Source of the DNA: DASUPK01 sp963695805
GTDB lineage: Bacteria; Actinomycetota; Thermoleophilia; Solirubrobacterales; 70-9
Reading direction: 5' to 3'
DNA length: 64,000 nucleotides
NCBI GenBank assembly: GCA_963695805.1
Contig: CAVOHV010000005.1
Location: 62,001 to 126,000, forward strand
The position numbers were made by a program, and so were the translations under genes. Positions 53,467-61,078 of this stretch are shown piece by piece (the first letter of the stretch is position 1; each line of letters begins with the position of its first letter). The notes below the pieces were generated by a model. It saw nothing but the letters and a program-made list of their open reading frames with translations. It was not told the DNA's origin and ran no database searches.

Positions 53467-53757
53467 GGCGAGCCGATCGCGGTCGCTGACCGCCGCTGGT
53501 GGTGCGATCGGCACAAGGACCAGGCGGGATCCGACGATCACCTGCCACCCGAGCAGAAGTACGAGATCGACTTCGCGACCATGGGCCTAAAGGCCATCGG
53601 CGCTGAGCAGGAACGCCGACTGGATGAGGATCGGGAACGGAAGCGCAAGGCCGCCGCCCGCGAGCAGCGCCGCCGCGAGGAGGGGGAGCGCCTGCGAAAG
53701 CTCGAGGAGGAGTACCGAGCCGGGCTCAAGCTTCCGGCGGGATGGGGTCCAGAATGA
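53396..53757 (+). pseudogene. Phage zinc-binding, coiled-coil protein, frameshifted
   Basis: From GTG 53396 a product can be read after a frame change near 53418: VCAEPSCNAWPQGELGEPIA, RRWWCDRHKDQAG, then a long basic/acidic coiled coil (RERKRKAAAREQRRREEGER) ending LPAGWGPE. The Cys-Cys-Cys-His pattern plus coiled coil is seen in actinobacterial prophage proteins of unknown function. The stop overlaps the next ATG (ATGA). Confidence 0.5.
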
Positions 53758-54258
53758 AGGACCACGCCGACCTGATCGCCCACGAGTGCGGCCACGCGAT
53801 CGGCCTGCTGATTCAGGGGCACGGCGTCGCTGGGGTCCGGGTCGACCACGATCAAATCGGCGAGCTGGGCCGGACGACCGCCGACTTCAGCTACTCCTCG
53901 GCGGACCACGGCTCCTTGATCGCCTGCCTGATGGGACCGATCGCCGGCGGCGACCCGCCGCCACCGTGGCCCCCCCGACCGCGATTCTCTGGTCAAGGAC
54001 GAGCGCAACGCGGCTGTCCTGGTCGAGCACCTCGGCCTGTGCGAGGGCGAGTACAGGGCCGCCGGCGTCATCGCTGCCGCCTGGTTGGACTGGCACGAGT
54101 GCAAGGCGGCCCCTGCCCTGCTGGGTCAGGCGCTGTTCCGGGTGCCGGTGATCAGCGGTGACCAGCTCGAGGAGCTGCTCGGCCCACATCTGGCGCGACT
54201 GCGCCATGAACAACAACCGGAAGGGGAGCATGACTCCGCTGGCTCGCAAACAGGTTGA
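53754..54258 (+). pseudogene. HExxH-type phage metalloprotease-like protein, frameshifted
   Basis: The start MKDHADLIAHECGHAIGLLI contains HECGH, a zinc-peptidase motif as in M41-like prophage proteins. Near 53965 the frame shifts; the continuation is KDERNAAVLVEHLGLCEGEY, AAWLDWHECKAAPALLGQAL and a stop at 54256-54258. Its end overlaps the prohead protease start by 29 bases. Confidence 0.5.
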
Positions 54259-54925
54259 AGCCACCGACACACCCACGACCGACGAGAAGGGGACGGCGGT
54301 GCTGCTGGTCGCCGCCTACACCAAGGACCGCGGCGGGGATGTGATCCAGCGCGGCGCCTTCAAGTCAACGATCGCGGCATGGGTCAAGTCGGGCAAGCAG
54401 CTCCCCCTAGCCTGGGATCACGACACCGGCGAGCCCGAGCGGCTGATCGAGACGGTTGACCCCCGCTCGCGGAAGGAGACGAGAGACGGCCTGCTCGCCG
54501 AAGCCCATCTCGACCTCGACGGTTCCGAGACAGCGCGTGAGGTTTGGAGGCTGGTCAAGAGCGACTCGATCGGCGTCAGCTTCGGGTATCTCGTGACCGA
54601 CCAGGAGGACGGGGCCGACGACGTCCGGCTGCTGAAGGGCATCGACCTGTTCGAGATTTCGTTGACCGCTGTGCCGATGCATGGAGACACCAAGGTCGTC
54701 TCATGGAAGAGCGCGAGGGAGACCACCGGCGTCGCCGGCCTCGACACCGACCACGACTGGGAGTTCCAAGCGCGTAAGAAGCACTGGGACGAGCTCTGGC
54801 GCAAGCGTGACGAGGAGGCCCGTAGGGAACGGGAGCTGGAGCGGATGATCGAGGAGATCAACGCGAAGGCTGAGCGGGACGAGAGGCGCAACAGGCCGAT
54901 CCAGATCAAGACATTTGAGGTCTGA
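54230..54925 (+). CDS. HK97-family prohead protease
   Basis: 231 residues. Phage capsid maturation protease: VAAYTKDRGGDVIQRGAFKS, PLAWDHDTGEP (catalytic His), SDSIGVSFGYLV (catalytic Ser) and LFEISLTAVPMH. The C-terminal coiled-coil tail resembles the scaffolding part found in this family. ATG 54230 has AAGGGGAG upstream; ATG 54206 is also in frame. No portal or capsid gene follows, so the phage module is incomplete. Confidence 0.88.
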   Translation: MTPLARKQVEATDTPTTDEKGTAVLLVAAYTKDRGGDVIQRGAFKSTIAAWVKSGKQLPLAWDHDTGEPERLIETVDPRSRKETRDGLLAEAHLDLDGSETAREVWRLVKSDSIGVSFGYLVTDQEDGADDVRLLKGIDLFEISLTAVPMHGDTKVVSWKSARETTGVAGLDTDHDWEFQARKKHWDELWRKRDEEARRERELERMIEEINAKAERDERRNRPIQIKTFEV

Positions 54926-54933
54926 TGCTTGGC

Positions 54934-55326
54934 CTACTCCGACAGCCCGCCGGCTTCGAGGGCCTCGTCCTCGGTGCGGAAGAACTGCCACCACGTCGCC
55001 TTCCCGTCGCGGAAGCGGATTACCAGCCAAATCCTCTGGCTCACCTCGACCCCCCTTGGGCGATAAGTCGCAACGATCCGTGCGATCACGGTGTCGCCGA
55101 GGTCGCGAAGCCCCTCGGGCTCCGCGTTCAGGCCGCCCAGCGGCAGCACAACCTCCGTCCACCACCGCCGGACCCCGTCATGCCCGCGGAAGGTCTCGCC
55201 TTCCGCCTCCGCGATCAAGGACGTGAACTCCACGTCGGGGTGGACAGTCGCGAGGAACCCGTCAATGTCGCCACGGTTGACCGCCGCGTAGCCCTTTCTC
55301 AGCACGGCGAGGTTCTCCTCCGACAT
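54934..55326 (-). CDS. SnoaL/NTF2-like protein (MSEEN family)
   Basis: 130 residues: MSEENLAVLRKGYAAVNRGD, FLATVHPDVEFTSLIAEAEG, RWWTEVVLPLGG and the end TEDEALEAGGLSE. It has the same fold and start as 44263-44736 and 59145-59561. The 15 bases before the ATG (ATACTGCGTGGGCG) are also found before the 59145 gene. It lies on the opposite strand to, and between, phage-like genes. Confidence 0.8.
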   Translation of the reverse strand: MSEENLAVLRKGYAAVNRGDIDGFLATVHPDVEFTSLIAEAEGETFRGHDGVRRWWTEVVLPLGGLNAEPEGLRDLGDTVIARIVATYRPRGVEVSQRIWLVIRFRDGKATWWQFFRTEDEALEAGGLSE

Positions 55327-55388
55327 CGCCCACGCAGTATTCCCAGCCGGAGGGGTGGGTGTGAGGCGAAAACCGCCCGCTCAGAAAA

Positions 55389-55713
55389 CCGCCGATTGCG
55401 CAGCGGCGGGCGCCTGCAAACGATCCGATGAGGGCCCAAGAGACGCTGAAAACCGGAGCGGCCCTCGCGCTTCCGGACACAGGGCCGCTCCGAAAGGAGC
55501 GACCGCTAAATAGCTGTCATCGGACGTCATGGACCGCTCCTCTGAGGAGATAACGAAATATGCGAAGAGAACTTCCGACCGAGTACCAGCGAAAGCACTG
55601 GGCCGACAAAAGGAGCGGCCCCCTGACGTCCGATGTGGGGGACCGCTCTCACGAAAGGAACGGAACATGCGAAGAGAACTACCGACTAGTTATGGACGAA
55701 GCAACTGGCCGAG
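55389..55713 (+). repeat. Hairpin-rich tandem module with duplicated MRRELPT leader
   Basis: Complementary hexamers GGAGCG and CGCTCC alternate three times (from 55455 to 55648). The strongest hairpin is a 12-bp perfect stem (55454-55465 / 55481-55492). CGCTCC-GAAA-GGAGCG (55486-55501) forms a competing GNRA-type hairpin. Arms 55518-55540 and 55612-55635 are near-perfect inverted repeats. A direct repeat of about 47 bases (55560-55606, 55667-55713) starts ATGCGAAGAGAACT in both copies, encoding MRRELPT. A CCGCCG/CGGCGG hairpin at 55389-55409 precedes them. Neither a protein nor an RNA family is recognised. Confidence 0.6.
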
Positions 55714-55820
55714 GTCACGTAGGGGAAGAGGGAGGGTCTGTACTGAAAACGCGTGGTTCAAAAAACCGCCGATCATCTTCGTGTAAAGAAAACTCCCCCC
55801 ACAGGACCGGAGGCCTGACA

Positions 55821-56027
55821 TTGAAACGTGAGGAGATGGTTCAGATCCTCGAGGAGATCATCCGCGACCCGAACACGAACCCGACCGCCAGGGTCACGGC
55901 TATCCGCGCCCTGAAGGAGTTTCCGAACTCGCCGGCCCTCGATGAGTCCCTCTACAACGAGGACAACGTCCTGCCGATGACTGGCCCGGCACCTCGCGCC
56001 CGCAAACGGCTGAAGGCTGAGCAATAA
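55821..56027 (+). CDS. Small phage-like hypothetical protein
   Basis: 68 residues from TTG 55821 (GGAGG nine bases upstream), or 63 from the ATG at 55836: MVQILEEIIRDPNTNPTARV, TAIRALKEFPNS, ending RARKRLKAEQ. It resembles small helical phage proteins next to terminase or HNH genes, but the family is not certain. The frame is also open upstream through the duplicated MRRELPT leader (from 55560), which would give 155 residues. Confidence 0.5.
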   Translation: MKREEMVQILEEIIRDPNTNPTARVTAIRALKEFPNSPALDESLYNEDNVLPMTGPAPRARKRLKAEQ

Positions 56028-56053
56028 GCGACCGACGGGAGCGCCGCTTCACC

Positions 56054-56164
56054 ATGAACCTGCGCACCGGCCAGATCGTGGACCTAGACGCGCCTCCGGA
56101 CGAAGATCGGTACTCGAGAGCGGCTCTTACGGGTTGTCAGTTGCCCGTCCGCGTGCAGCGCTGA
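56054..56164 (+). CDS. Very small ORF (36 residues)
   Basis: MNLRTGQIVDLDAPPDEDRY followed by a short tail. No Shine-Dalgarno match is obvious and the end overlaps the convergent beta-helix gene by 28 bases. It could be a truncated phage gene. Confidence 0.25.
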   Translation: MNLRTGQIVDLDAPPDEDRYSRAALTGCQLPVRVQR

Positions 56165-57219
56165 GAACGGACGGTTCTGGCGACCTTGTACTTCGACGTG
56201 ATCTGGACGATGTCAGCGTTCCAGTTCGACACCGCCGAGCAGTTGACGTCGATCGGGCCGTACTGCCACGAGCCGTCGACGATATTGAGGCCCGAGACGC
56301 TGCCGGGGACCCCGAGCCGGAAGGGGAAGCCTTGGCCCATGACCAACAATCGGTCAACGATCACGGGTCCCTTGTTGCCGTTGTGTGGCAGGCCGTCATA
56401 GAAGAAGGGTGAGGTGCCACCGCAGCCGGTGGTCCGCATATCGATGGTGACGTTGTGAACCGCCACGCCCAGGCCGAAGTAGCCCTGGATGCCGTCGCCA
56501 TGCCAGTCACCGCAGGGAACGGGCGGGACGATCTTGGCGAAGGAGTCCTCGATCGTCACCGGGCCACAACCCGAGACCCGGAAGCCCTCCGAGCGGCCGG
56601 TGATCTTCACCTTGCGGGCCGTATAACCGCCGTAGGAGATCGCCCCCTCCTGGAAGTTGCCGCCAGCGTGATCGGGTGCCACCATCGAGACCTGCTCCAG
56701 GAGCATCCCCGGATGGCAGCCGTTGTGGTCGTTGGAGATCAGGCCGCCCTGGAACTCGACCCGGCGGACGGTGACGTTGTTCGCTTCAACGAATAGGTCC
56801 GCGCCATCCGTGAACCGAACGTCCTGGACCACCGCACCGGGGGTCGTCACCGTCATATCCGTCGAGCGGGTCTGGGCCGGCTTCCAGCCCGCCGGTACGC
56901 CGGTGCTCGCCGGGCTCGGGAAGCCCGGGTGACTCGAGCGGGCCCGCGGATTCGTCCCCTTACGGACCTCGATCCGATCCTTGTAGTCGTCACCGTCGGT
57001 GTCGCGGTTCCGCGGGTTGGTGCGCAGACGGTACTCGCGGCGGTTGCTCAAGTGGTCGCGATCAGGATCGGCCTTGCCGGAGGGCTTTCCGGGCGATAGG
57101 TGGTATCGCTTCTCCCACCGGTCGGGGAGGCCGTCGCCGTCGCGATCGCCCGAAGCCGATGCCGGGACCGCTCCGCAGAGGCACGCGAATATGACGATCG
57201 GCAGCACCCAACTCGACAT
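56137..57219 (-). CDS. Secreted right-handed beta-helix-like protein with calcium-binding type repeats
   Basis: 360 residues. Signal peptide (SSWVLPIVIFACLCGAVPA then SASG), then thrombospondin-type-3-like Asp repeats (DRDGDGLPDRWEK, DPDRDHLSNRREYRL, DTDGDDYKDRIEV; about residues 25-90). A region from about 120 to 350 with short repeating strands (NNVTVRRVEFQGG, ARKVKITGRSEG, VHNVTIDMRTTG) is typical of pectate-lyase-like beta-helices. It is probably an extracellular carbohydrate-binding or degrading protein. Start ATG 57219. Confidence 0.72.
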   Translation of the reverse strand: MSSWVLPIVIFACLCGAVPASASGDRDGDGLPDRWEKRYHLSPGKPSGKADPDRDHLSNRREYRLRTNPRNRDTDGDDYKDRIEVRKGTNPRARSSHPGFPSPASTGVPAGWKPAQTRSTDMTVTTPGAVVQDVRFTDGADLFVEANNVTVRRVEFQGGLISNDHNGCHPGMLLEQVSMVAPDHAGGNFQEGAISYGGYTARKVKITGRSEGFRVSGCGPVTIEDSFAKIVPPVPCGDWHGDGIQGYFGLGVAVHNVTIDMRTTGCGGTSPFFYDGLPHNGNKGPVIVDRLLVMGQGFPFRLGVPGSVSGLNIVDGSWQYGPIDVNCSAVSNWNADIVQITSKYKVARTVRSQRCTRTGN

Positions 57220-57486
57220 CGAAAGCCTCCGCTCTCACGGCCGCGGCGCAGCCCATTATCGACTGCCCCCGCCGCCTTCGCCAGTGTCGGGATCGACCCC
57301 GAGCTCCGCGCCACTATAGCCGCCTGCCTCCTGTTGATTAGCTAAGTCGAAAGTTCACCATCGGGATTGCCGTTTATTGTGAAGGTGCGAGTCACGATGG
57401 CGTTGGTCGCCCCACGGCAAGTGTCTCTCGGTCCTGAGAATCCCAGCAGACGCGCTCGAAGCGGAGCGCCGAAGCGAGGTCGAGCG

Positions 57487-57900
57487 ATGAGAACACTGCC
57501 GCTCGAGATCGCCAACGGCTTGAGTCGTCGGAACTTGCGGGTGATCGCAGGTCAAAACATGGTCGAACCCACGCAGCGGCTTGTGGTGCAGCACGAGGAC
57601 GGCCGGACCGAGGAGCTGATCCCTGGCCGCGATCGGCTCATCCGCGACTACCCGTGGGTCCGGAAGCACCCGGAGCTGTTCACGCCGTGCGACCCCAAGG
57701 ACTTCTCAACGTACCGACACCACCGCCGGCTCCTCGAGCGCACCCGGCACCAGGTCGAGCGCGAGATGGCGAGGACGACGACCCGGACTGCCGCACCCAA
57801 AAGGTTCCGGGCTGCCCGACCGTCAGCGCGAGCGGTTTCGGTTGCCATGACCACTTTCGTTCCAGGTGAAGCGACTCGCCCGGGGAGCTCTGGGATCTAG
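57487..57900 (+). CDS. Phage-like hypothetical protein
   Basis: 137 residues: MRTLPLEIANGLSRRNLRVI, AGQNMVEPTQRLVVQHEDGR, RDYPWVRKHPELFTPCDPKD. Basic and without a recognised domain. The C-terminus after about residue 98 may be out of its original frame, because the +1 frame there reads an HNH-type sequence. Likely part of the decayed prophage. Confidence 0.45.
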   Translation: MRTLPLEIANGLSRRNLRVIAGQNMVEPTQRLVVQHEDGRTEELIPGRDRLIRDYPWVRKHPELFTPCDPKDFSTYRHHRRLLERTRHQVEREMARTTTRTAAPKRFRAARPSARAVSVAMTTFVPGEATRPGSSGI

Positions 57901-58028
57901 ACTGCGACGACGACCCGCTGCAGCGCCGCTATCTAGGCTCGTCGCACTGGCGCTGCAACCGAGCGGTGGTCACGCACCTGAAGGAAGCTCGAATCCCTGA
58001 GCCCACGCGGCACTCGCGGGAGTGGTGA
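57780..58028 (+). pseudogene. HNH endonuclease remnant
   Basis: In the frame starting near 57780 the sequence reads CRTQKVPGCPTVSASGFGCH, then DHFRSR, a TGA (57867-57869), and resumes SDSPGELWDLDCDDDPLQRR, YLGSSHWRCNRAVVTHLKE to a stop at 58026-58028. The two cysteine pairs and the GSSHWRCNR end are typical of phage HNH nucleases. The in-frame stop and the lack of a start mark it as a remnant. Confidence 0.5.
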
Positions 58029-58049
58029 CGGCGGCCCTCTTCGGACTAT

Positions 58050-58071
58050 GCCGCTTTGCTTGGAAAGCGGC
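58050..58071. terminator. Hairpin beside the DUF1269-like gene
   Basis: 8-bp stem GCCGCTTT / AAAGCGGC with a six-base loop. It is placed four bases after the stop of the minus-strand gene at 58075. There is no T-run, so termination activity is uncertain. Confidence 0.35.
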
Positions 58072-58074
58072 GGT

Positions 58075-58485
58075 CTATTCCTCCTTGGATGCTTCGTTGA
58101 CCTCGCTGGCCAGCTGATCTGCTGCGATATCCACGTCTCGCTTGACGATCTTGTCGGCCTTGCTGACCGCCTTGTCGAATCCCTTCTCGAGCGTGGGCTC
58201 GCCGATCACGATCAGCGCGGCTTGGTCGGAGCCGAGCTCCTGCGCCGCATCCGTGAGGTCCCGACGGGGCAAGGTTCCCGATCCAAGCAGCTCCGGAATG
58301 ACGCGGATGCGGGGGCGGTCGACGCGCTTCACGATGTGAGCCTCGCCGTCCTCCTTGTCGACGACGGCGGCGTCGTACTTCCCGATCACCTCGTCCTCGT
58401 GGAGGTCCTTGAGGGCCTCGAGATCGGCCAACGCGACGTTCACATCGCCGTAGACGGCGGTGTAGAGCACAGAGTTTTCAGCCAT
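58075..58485 (-). CDS. DUF1269/DUF6325-like protein
   Basis: 136 residues. MAENSVLYTAVYGDVNVALA, DLEALKDLHEDEVIGKYDAA, VVDKEDGEAHIVKRVDRP and ALIVIGEPTLEKGFDKAVSK match small proteins related to DUF1269, which recur in actinobacteria and are thought to be stress- or membrane-associated. The end is a helical charged tail. GGAGGGGAC lies before the ATG. Confidence 0.65.
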   Translation of the reverse strand: MAENSVLYTAVYGDVNVALADLEALKDLHEDEVIGKYDAAVVDKEDGEAHIVKRVDRPRIRVIPELLGSGTLPRRDLTDAAQELGSDQAALIVIGEPTLEKGFDKAVSKADKIVKRDVDIAADQLASEVNEASKEE

Positions 58486-58637
58486 TTGTCCCCTCCTTGG
58501 GCACGACTATCGGCGAACTACGCCGAGTTTCACCTTACCCCTGGTGCTCGTGGCCGACTCGTTCCCAACGCTTCTCCGTCCCATGGACCCCAAAGGAGCG
58601 GAGAATGGACCCGTACACCGGAGAAAGGAGAAGGGAA

Positions 58638-59033
58638 ATGGAAGCATCCAGATCAGTCCGGGAGACGGAGCCATCGGGGTGGGCGGTCTTCGCGGGTGTC
58701 ACCCTGTTGATCGTCGGTTCACTCGATGCACTGTGGGGACTGGCGGCGATCCTCGAAGACAAGAACGTAGTCGTCGGCGGCAACGGAGTGATCATCTACG
58801 ACGCCACGACCTGGGGCTGGGTGTACCTGATCCTGGGTTTGCTGGTGGCGGCTACCGGGGTGGGGCTGTTTGCCCGCAGCCAAGTGGCCCGCTGGGCCGC
58901 GGTCTTCTTCGTCTCCCTCAACGCAATCGCGCAGATCGTCTGGTTCCCCTCCGCGCCCCTCTGGGCGTTCCTGATCATCAGCCTCGACGTGATCATCATC
59001 TACGGGCTGACGGCGGGCTGGGAGGAGACCTGA
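58638..59033 (+). CDS. Four-helix membrane protein (DUF7144-like)
   Basis: 131 residues with four TM segments (about 14-34, 57-75, 81-100, 105-125) and loops NVVVGGNGVIIYDATTWGWV and WFPSAPLWAF. This matches a widespread actinobacterial small membrane family of unknown function. ATG 58638 is preceded by GGAGAAGGG. An earlier ATG at 58605 would add 11 residues. Confidence 0.72.
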   Translation: MEASRSVRETEPSGWAVFAGVTLLIVGSLDALWGLAAILEDKNVVVGGNGVIIYDATTWGWVYLILGLLVAATGVGLFARSQVARWAAVFFVSLNAIAQIVWFPSAPLWAFLIISLDVIIIYGLTAGWEET

Positions 59034-59045
59034 CAGCCCCGAGTA

Positions 59046-59073
59046 GGGCGGCCGCATCAAGGTGCGGCCGCCC
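59046..59073 (+). terminator. Hairpin terminator of the membrane protein gene
   Basis: 10-bp perfect stem GGGCGGCCGC / GCGGCCGCCC, eight-base loop, 13 bases after the stop codon. No U-tract. Confidence 0.5.
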
Positions 59074-59092
59074 TGCTGCCGATCGGTTGAAA

Positions 59093-59115
59093 ACCGCCGC
59101 TTTGGACGAAAGGCA
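59093..59115 (+). repeat. 23-bp repeat, right copy
   Basis: Matches 52060-52082 at 22 of 23 positions. It stands between a hairpin and the third MSEEN gene. The 7 kb between the two copies contains the integrase and all prophage-like genes. Confidence 0.55.
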
Positions 59116-59144
59116 GCACCCGTCCGAGAGATACTGCGTGGGCG

Positions 59145-59561
59145 ATGTCGGAGGAGAACGTGGAGCTGGCACGGGCGGCGCTCAACTGGTTTGCACAGCT
59201 GGATGAGGGCCTCGTCGCTCATGAGGGAGTGAGCCAGTACTTCGCGCAGGACCCGATTACGACCCTCTCGGGGTTCATGGAGGAGCAAACCACGCTGCAC
59301 GGCGCAGATGAGTTCCTCAAGTTCCGCGCCGCCTGGATGGAGCCATACGACGACTTCATCTACGAGCCGGTAAAGATCATCGACGCGGGAGGGAACCGGG
59401 TAGTGGTCATCCTTCACCAACGCGGCAAACCCCACGACGGCGAGGCGTGGGTCAAGATGAATTACGGCCTCGTCAATACGGTCGAGGAGGGATTGATCGC
59501 GCGGGCTGACTTTTACGCAACTCCCGAGCAAGCCCTCGAAGCCGCCGGCCTTTCGGAGTAA
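59145..59561 (+). CDS. SnoaL/NTF2-like protein (MSEEN family)
   Basis: 138 residues: MSEENVELARAALNWFAQLD, GADEFLKFRAAWMEPYDDFI, VVVILHQRGKPHDGEAWVKM and the end PEQALEAAGLSE. Third member of the family in the accessory region. Its upstream bases ATACTGCGTGGGCG match those of the 54934-55326 gene. Confidence 0.8.
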   Translation: MSEENVELARAALNWFAQLDEGLVAHEGVSQYFAQDPITTLSGFMEEQTTLHGADEFLKFRAAWMEPYDDFIYEPVKIIDAGGNRVVVILHQRGKPHDGEAWVKMNYGLVNTVEEGLIARADFYATPEQALEAAGLSE

Positions 59562-59668
59562 CGCGAGACTCAACGCGAAGACGCCCCACAAAGGGCCTTC
59601 GCTCGCACTCCGGCCAGCCGGCGCTCGTATCCGCGCGGTCGAGCCCACCGTCGCCATAGCATCGGACG

Positions 59669-59998
59669 ATGATTCTGGTCGGGGCCGTCGCGCTCGCCCT
59701 GTTCGTGTTGCCGCCGGCATGGGGGCTCGCCGCGGTGACGCTCGCGATCGTGATCGAGGTCGCCGAGGTCGGCTTCTGGATCCGGTTCCTGCGTCGCTAC
59801 CGCGTCACGACCGGGACGGAGGGGCTGATCGGATCGACCGCCGAGGTGATCGAGGGCTGCGATCCGATCGGGCGCGTCAGGCTGCGCGGCGAGATCTGGC
59901 GGGCTCGCTGCCCGGCCGGGGCGAGCGTGGGCGACCGGGTCACGGTCACCGCCGTCGACGGCCTCACCCTGGAGGTCGAGGCGGGGAGTCCGCGCTAG
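59669..59998 (+). CDS. NfeD-like membrane protein
   Basis: 109 residues. Two hydrophobic helices (about residues 1-40) precede an OB-fold-like C-terminal domain (GLIGSTAEVIEGCDPIGRVR, GEIWRARCPAGASVGDRVTV) typical of NfeD proteins, which partner membrane stomatins. No stomatin gene is adjacent. The stop overlaps the stop region of the convergent hydrolase gene. Confidence 0.78.
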   Translation: MILVGAVALALFVLPPAWGLAAVTLAIVIEVAEVGFWIRFLRRYRVTTGTEGLIGSTAEVIEGCDPIGRVRLRGEIWRARCPAGASVGDRVTVTAVDGLTLEVEAGSPR

Positions 59999-60750
59999 GA
60001 GGCCTGCTCGGCCGCGCGCGGACCGGCGGGCTGCGCCAGGCCCTCGCAGAACTCCCTGATCAGCTCCGCGAAGCGGGGATCGCAGCTCGCCTTGTTCTCG
60101 ACGGAGCCGGTCATCGCCTCGGGAAAGGCCGCCACAGCGTCCTCAAAGCCCTCGGCGGTCCAGCCCAGGCAGCCTCGGTGCTCCACGAGCAGCATCGGCA
60201 CGTCGAGCGATCGGAGCGCCGGCTCGAGGGACTCGGTCTCGGCGCGGTGGAGCAGGCGCTCCAGGTAGGCGAGCCCGACCTCCTGTGGGACCCGATCCAT
60301 GTAGCGGTCCGCGAGCTCATCGTCGTAGGCCTGCTGAGTGATTTGCGAGAGCGCGCGGGCGAAGCTCCGGTAGTCGGTCTGGGCAAGGCGGATGAGCGCG
60401 TCGAACAGGTCTCCGTTCAGGGCGCGCCGGGGCCCGTGCCGGTGGAAGGTAAGAGTCGCATGGCCGAGCACCAGTCCTCGCGTCGCTTCGGGCTTGCTCG
60501 CTGCTATCTCAACCGCCTGGGCCGCGCCGGCCTCATCGCCCACGATCACGCAGCTGTCCCACCCGTTGTGGTCAATCTCCTCGACGCCTCTCGTGACGAT
60601 GGCGCGTGGCCCCAAGGGGCCTGGCGCCGGCTCGAGGCCGACCCCGGGGGCATCGAAGGAGGCGACCTCCGCCCATTCTTCGAGCTGCGGCCTGATCTTC
60701 CACTCGACCTCCGTCACGGACGGCACCAGAAGGAGCCTGGGGCGGTTCAT
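59995..60750 (-). CDS. Alpha/beta-hydrolase-like protein
   Basis: 251 residues from ATG 60750: MNRPRLLLVPSVTEVEWKIR, ASFDAPGVG, VIVGDEAGAAQAVEIAAS, VLGHATLTFHRHG, LDVPMLLVEHRGCLGW. The order fits the alpha/beta hydrolase fold, but the nucleophile elbow reads GDEAG, so the Ser/Asp nucleophile is unclear (Asp of GDEAG would be at the expected place). Activity may be lost or differ. Convergent with nfeD. Confidence 0.6.
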   Translation of the reverse strand: MNRPRLLLVPSVTEVEWKIRPQLEEWAEVASFDAPGVGLEPAPGPLGPRAIVTRGVEEIDHNGWDSCVIVGDEAGAAQAVEIAASKPEATRGLVLGHATLTFHRHGPRRALNGDLFDALIRLAQTDYRSFARALSQITQQAYDDELADRYMDRVPQEVGLAYLERLLHRAETESLEPALRSLDVPMLLVEHRGCLGWTAEGFEDAVAAFPEAMTGSVENKASCDPRFAELIREFCEGLAQPAGPRAAEQAS

Positions 60751-60795
60751 TGCCCCTGAACGTATCGCCCAGACGGCGCGCTTTCCAGGAACGGA

Positions 60796-60821
60796 AAAGG
60801 GCCCCGGTGAAGGGGCCCTTT
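60796..60821. terminator. Strong hairpin with A/T flanks
   Basis: 10-bp perfect stem AAAGGGCCCC / GGGGCCCTTT, five-base loop. It lies upstream of the divergent minus-strand hydrolase gene, so it does not terminate either neighbour in the ordinary way. It could stop antisense or an unannotated small RNA transcript. Confidence 0.5.
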
Positions 60822-60886
60822 GTATCCGAAAGGACGTGCCGCCGGCAAAATCCACTTCACCGGCCCGTCGGTCCTTCAAGTCTTAG

Positions 60887-61015
60887 GGCTCAATGTCGGC
60901 GGGTCGATGGTCCGACTTGAGCCTGTGTGAAGAACCTAACACGACCATTCGCCAGAGGTTGCAGTTCTCCGCGTAGTTGCGGGAGATTCGCGGAAGTCTG
61001 CGGAATTCCCGCAAC
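60887..61015. other. Intergenic region with two further inverted repeats
   Basis: 60887-60923 folds as GGCTCAA-T-GTCGG against CCGAC-TTGAGCC. 60976-61015 has arms GTTGCGGGA and TCCCGCAAC around a 22-base loop that contains CGGAA twice. With the hairpin at 60796 they fill the 330-base divergent region before the epimerase gene. I see no ORF here; an operator or a small RNA is possible. Confidence 0.45.
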
Positions 61016-61078
61016 CCGGCGATCGGTGAGCGGTCGCTTGTAGGACATTGGCTGCGGGGCCAAGATAGGATCCGCGTC

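Noticed and set aside
52797..58028. A complete prophage to the right of the tRNA-Cys island
   Set aside because: Only the prohead protease is intact; no terminase, portal, capsid or tail gene is seen.
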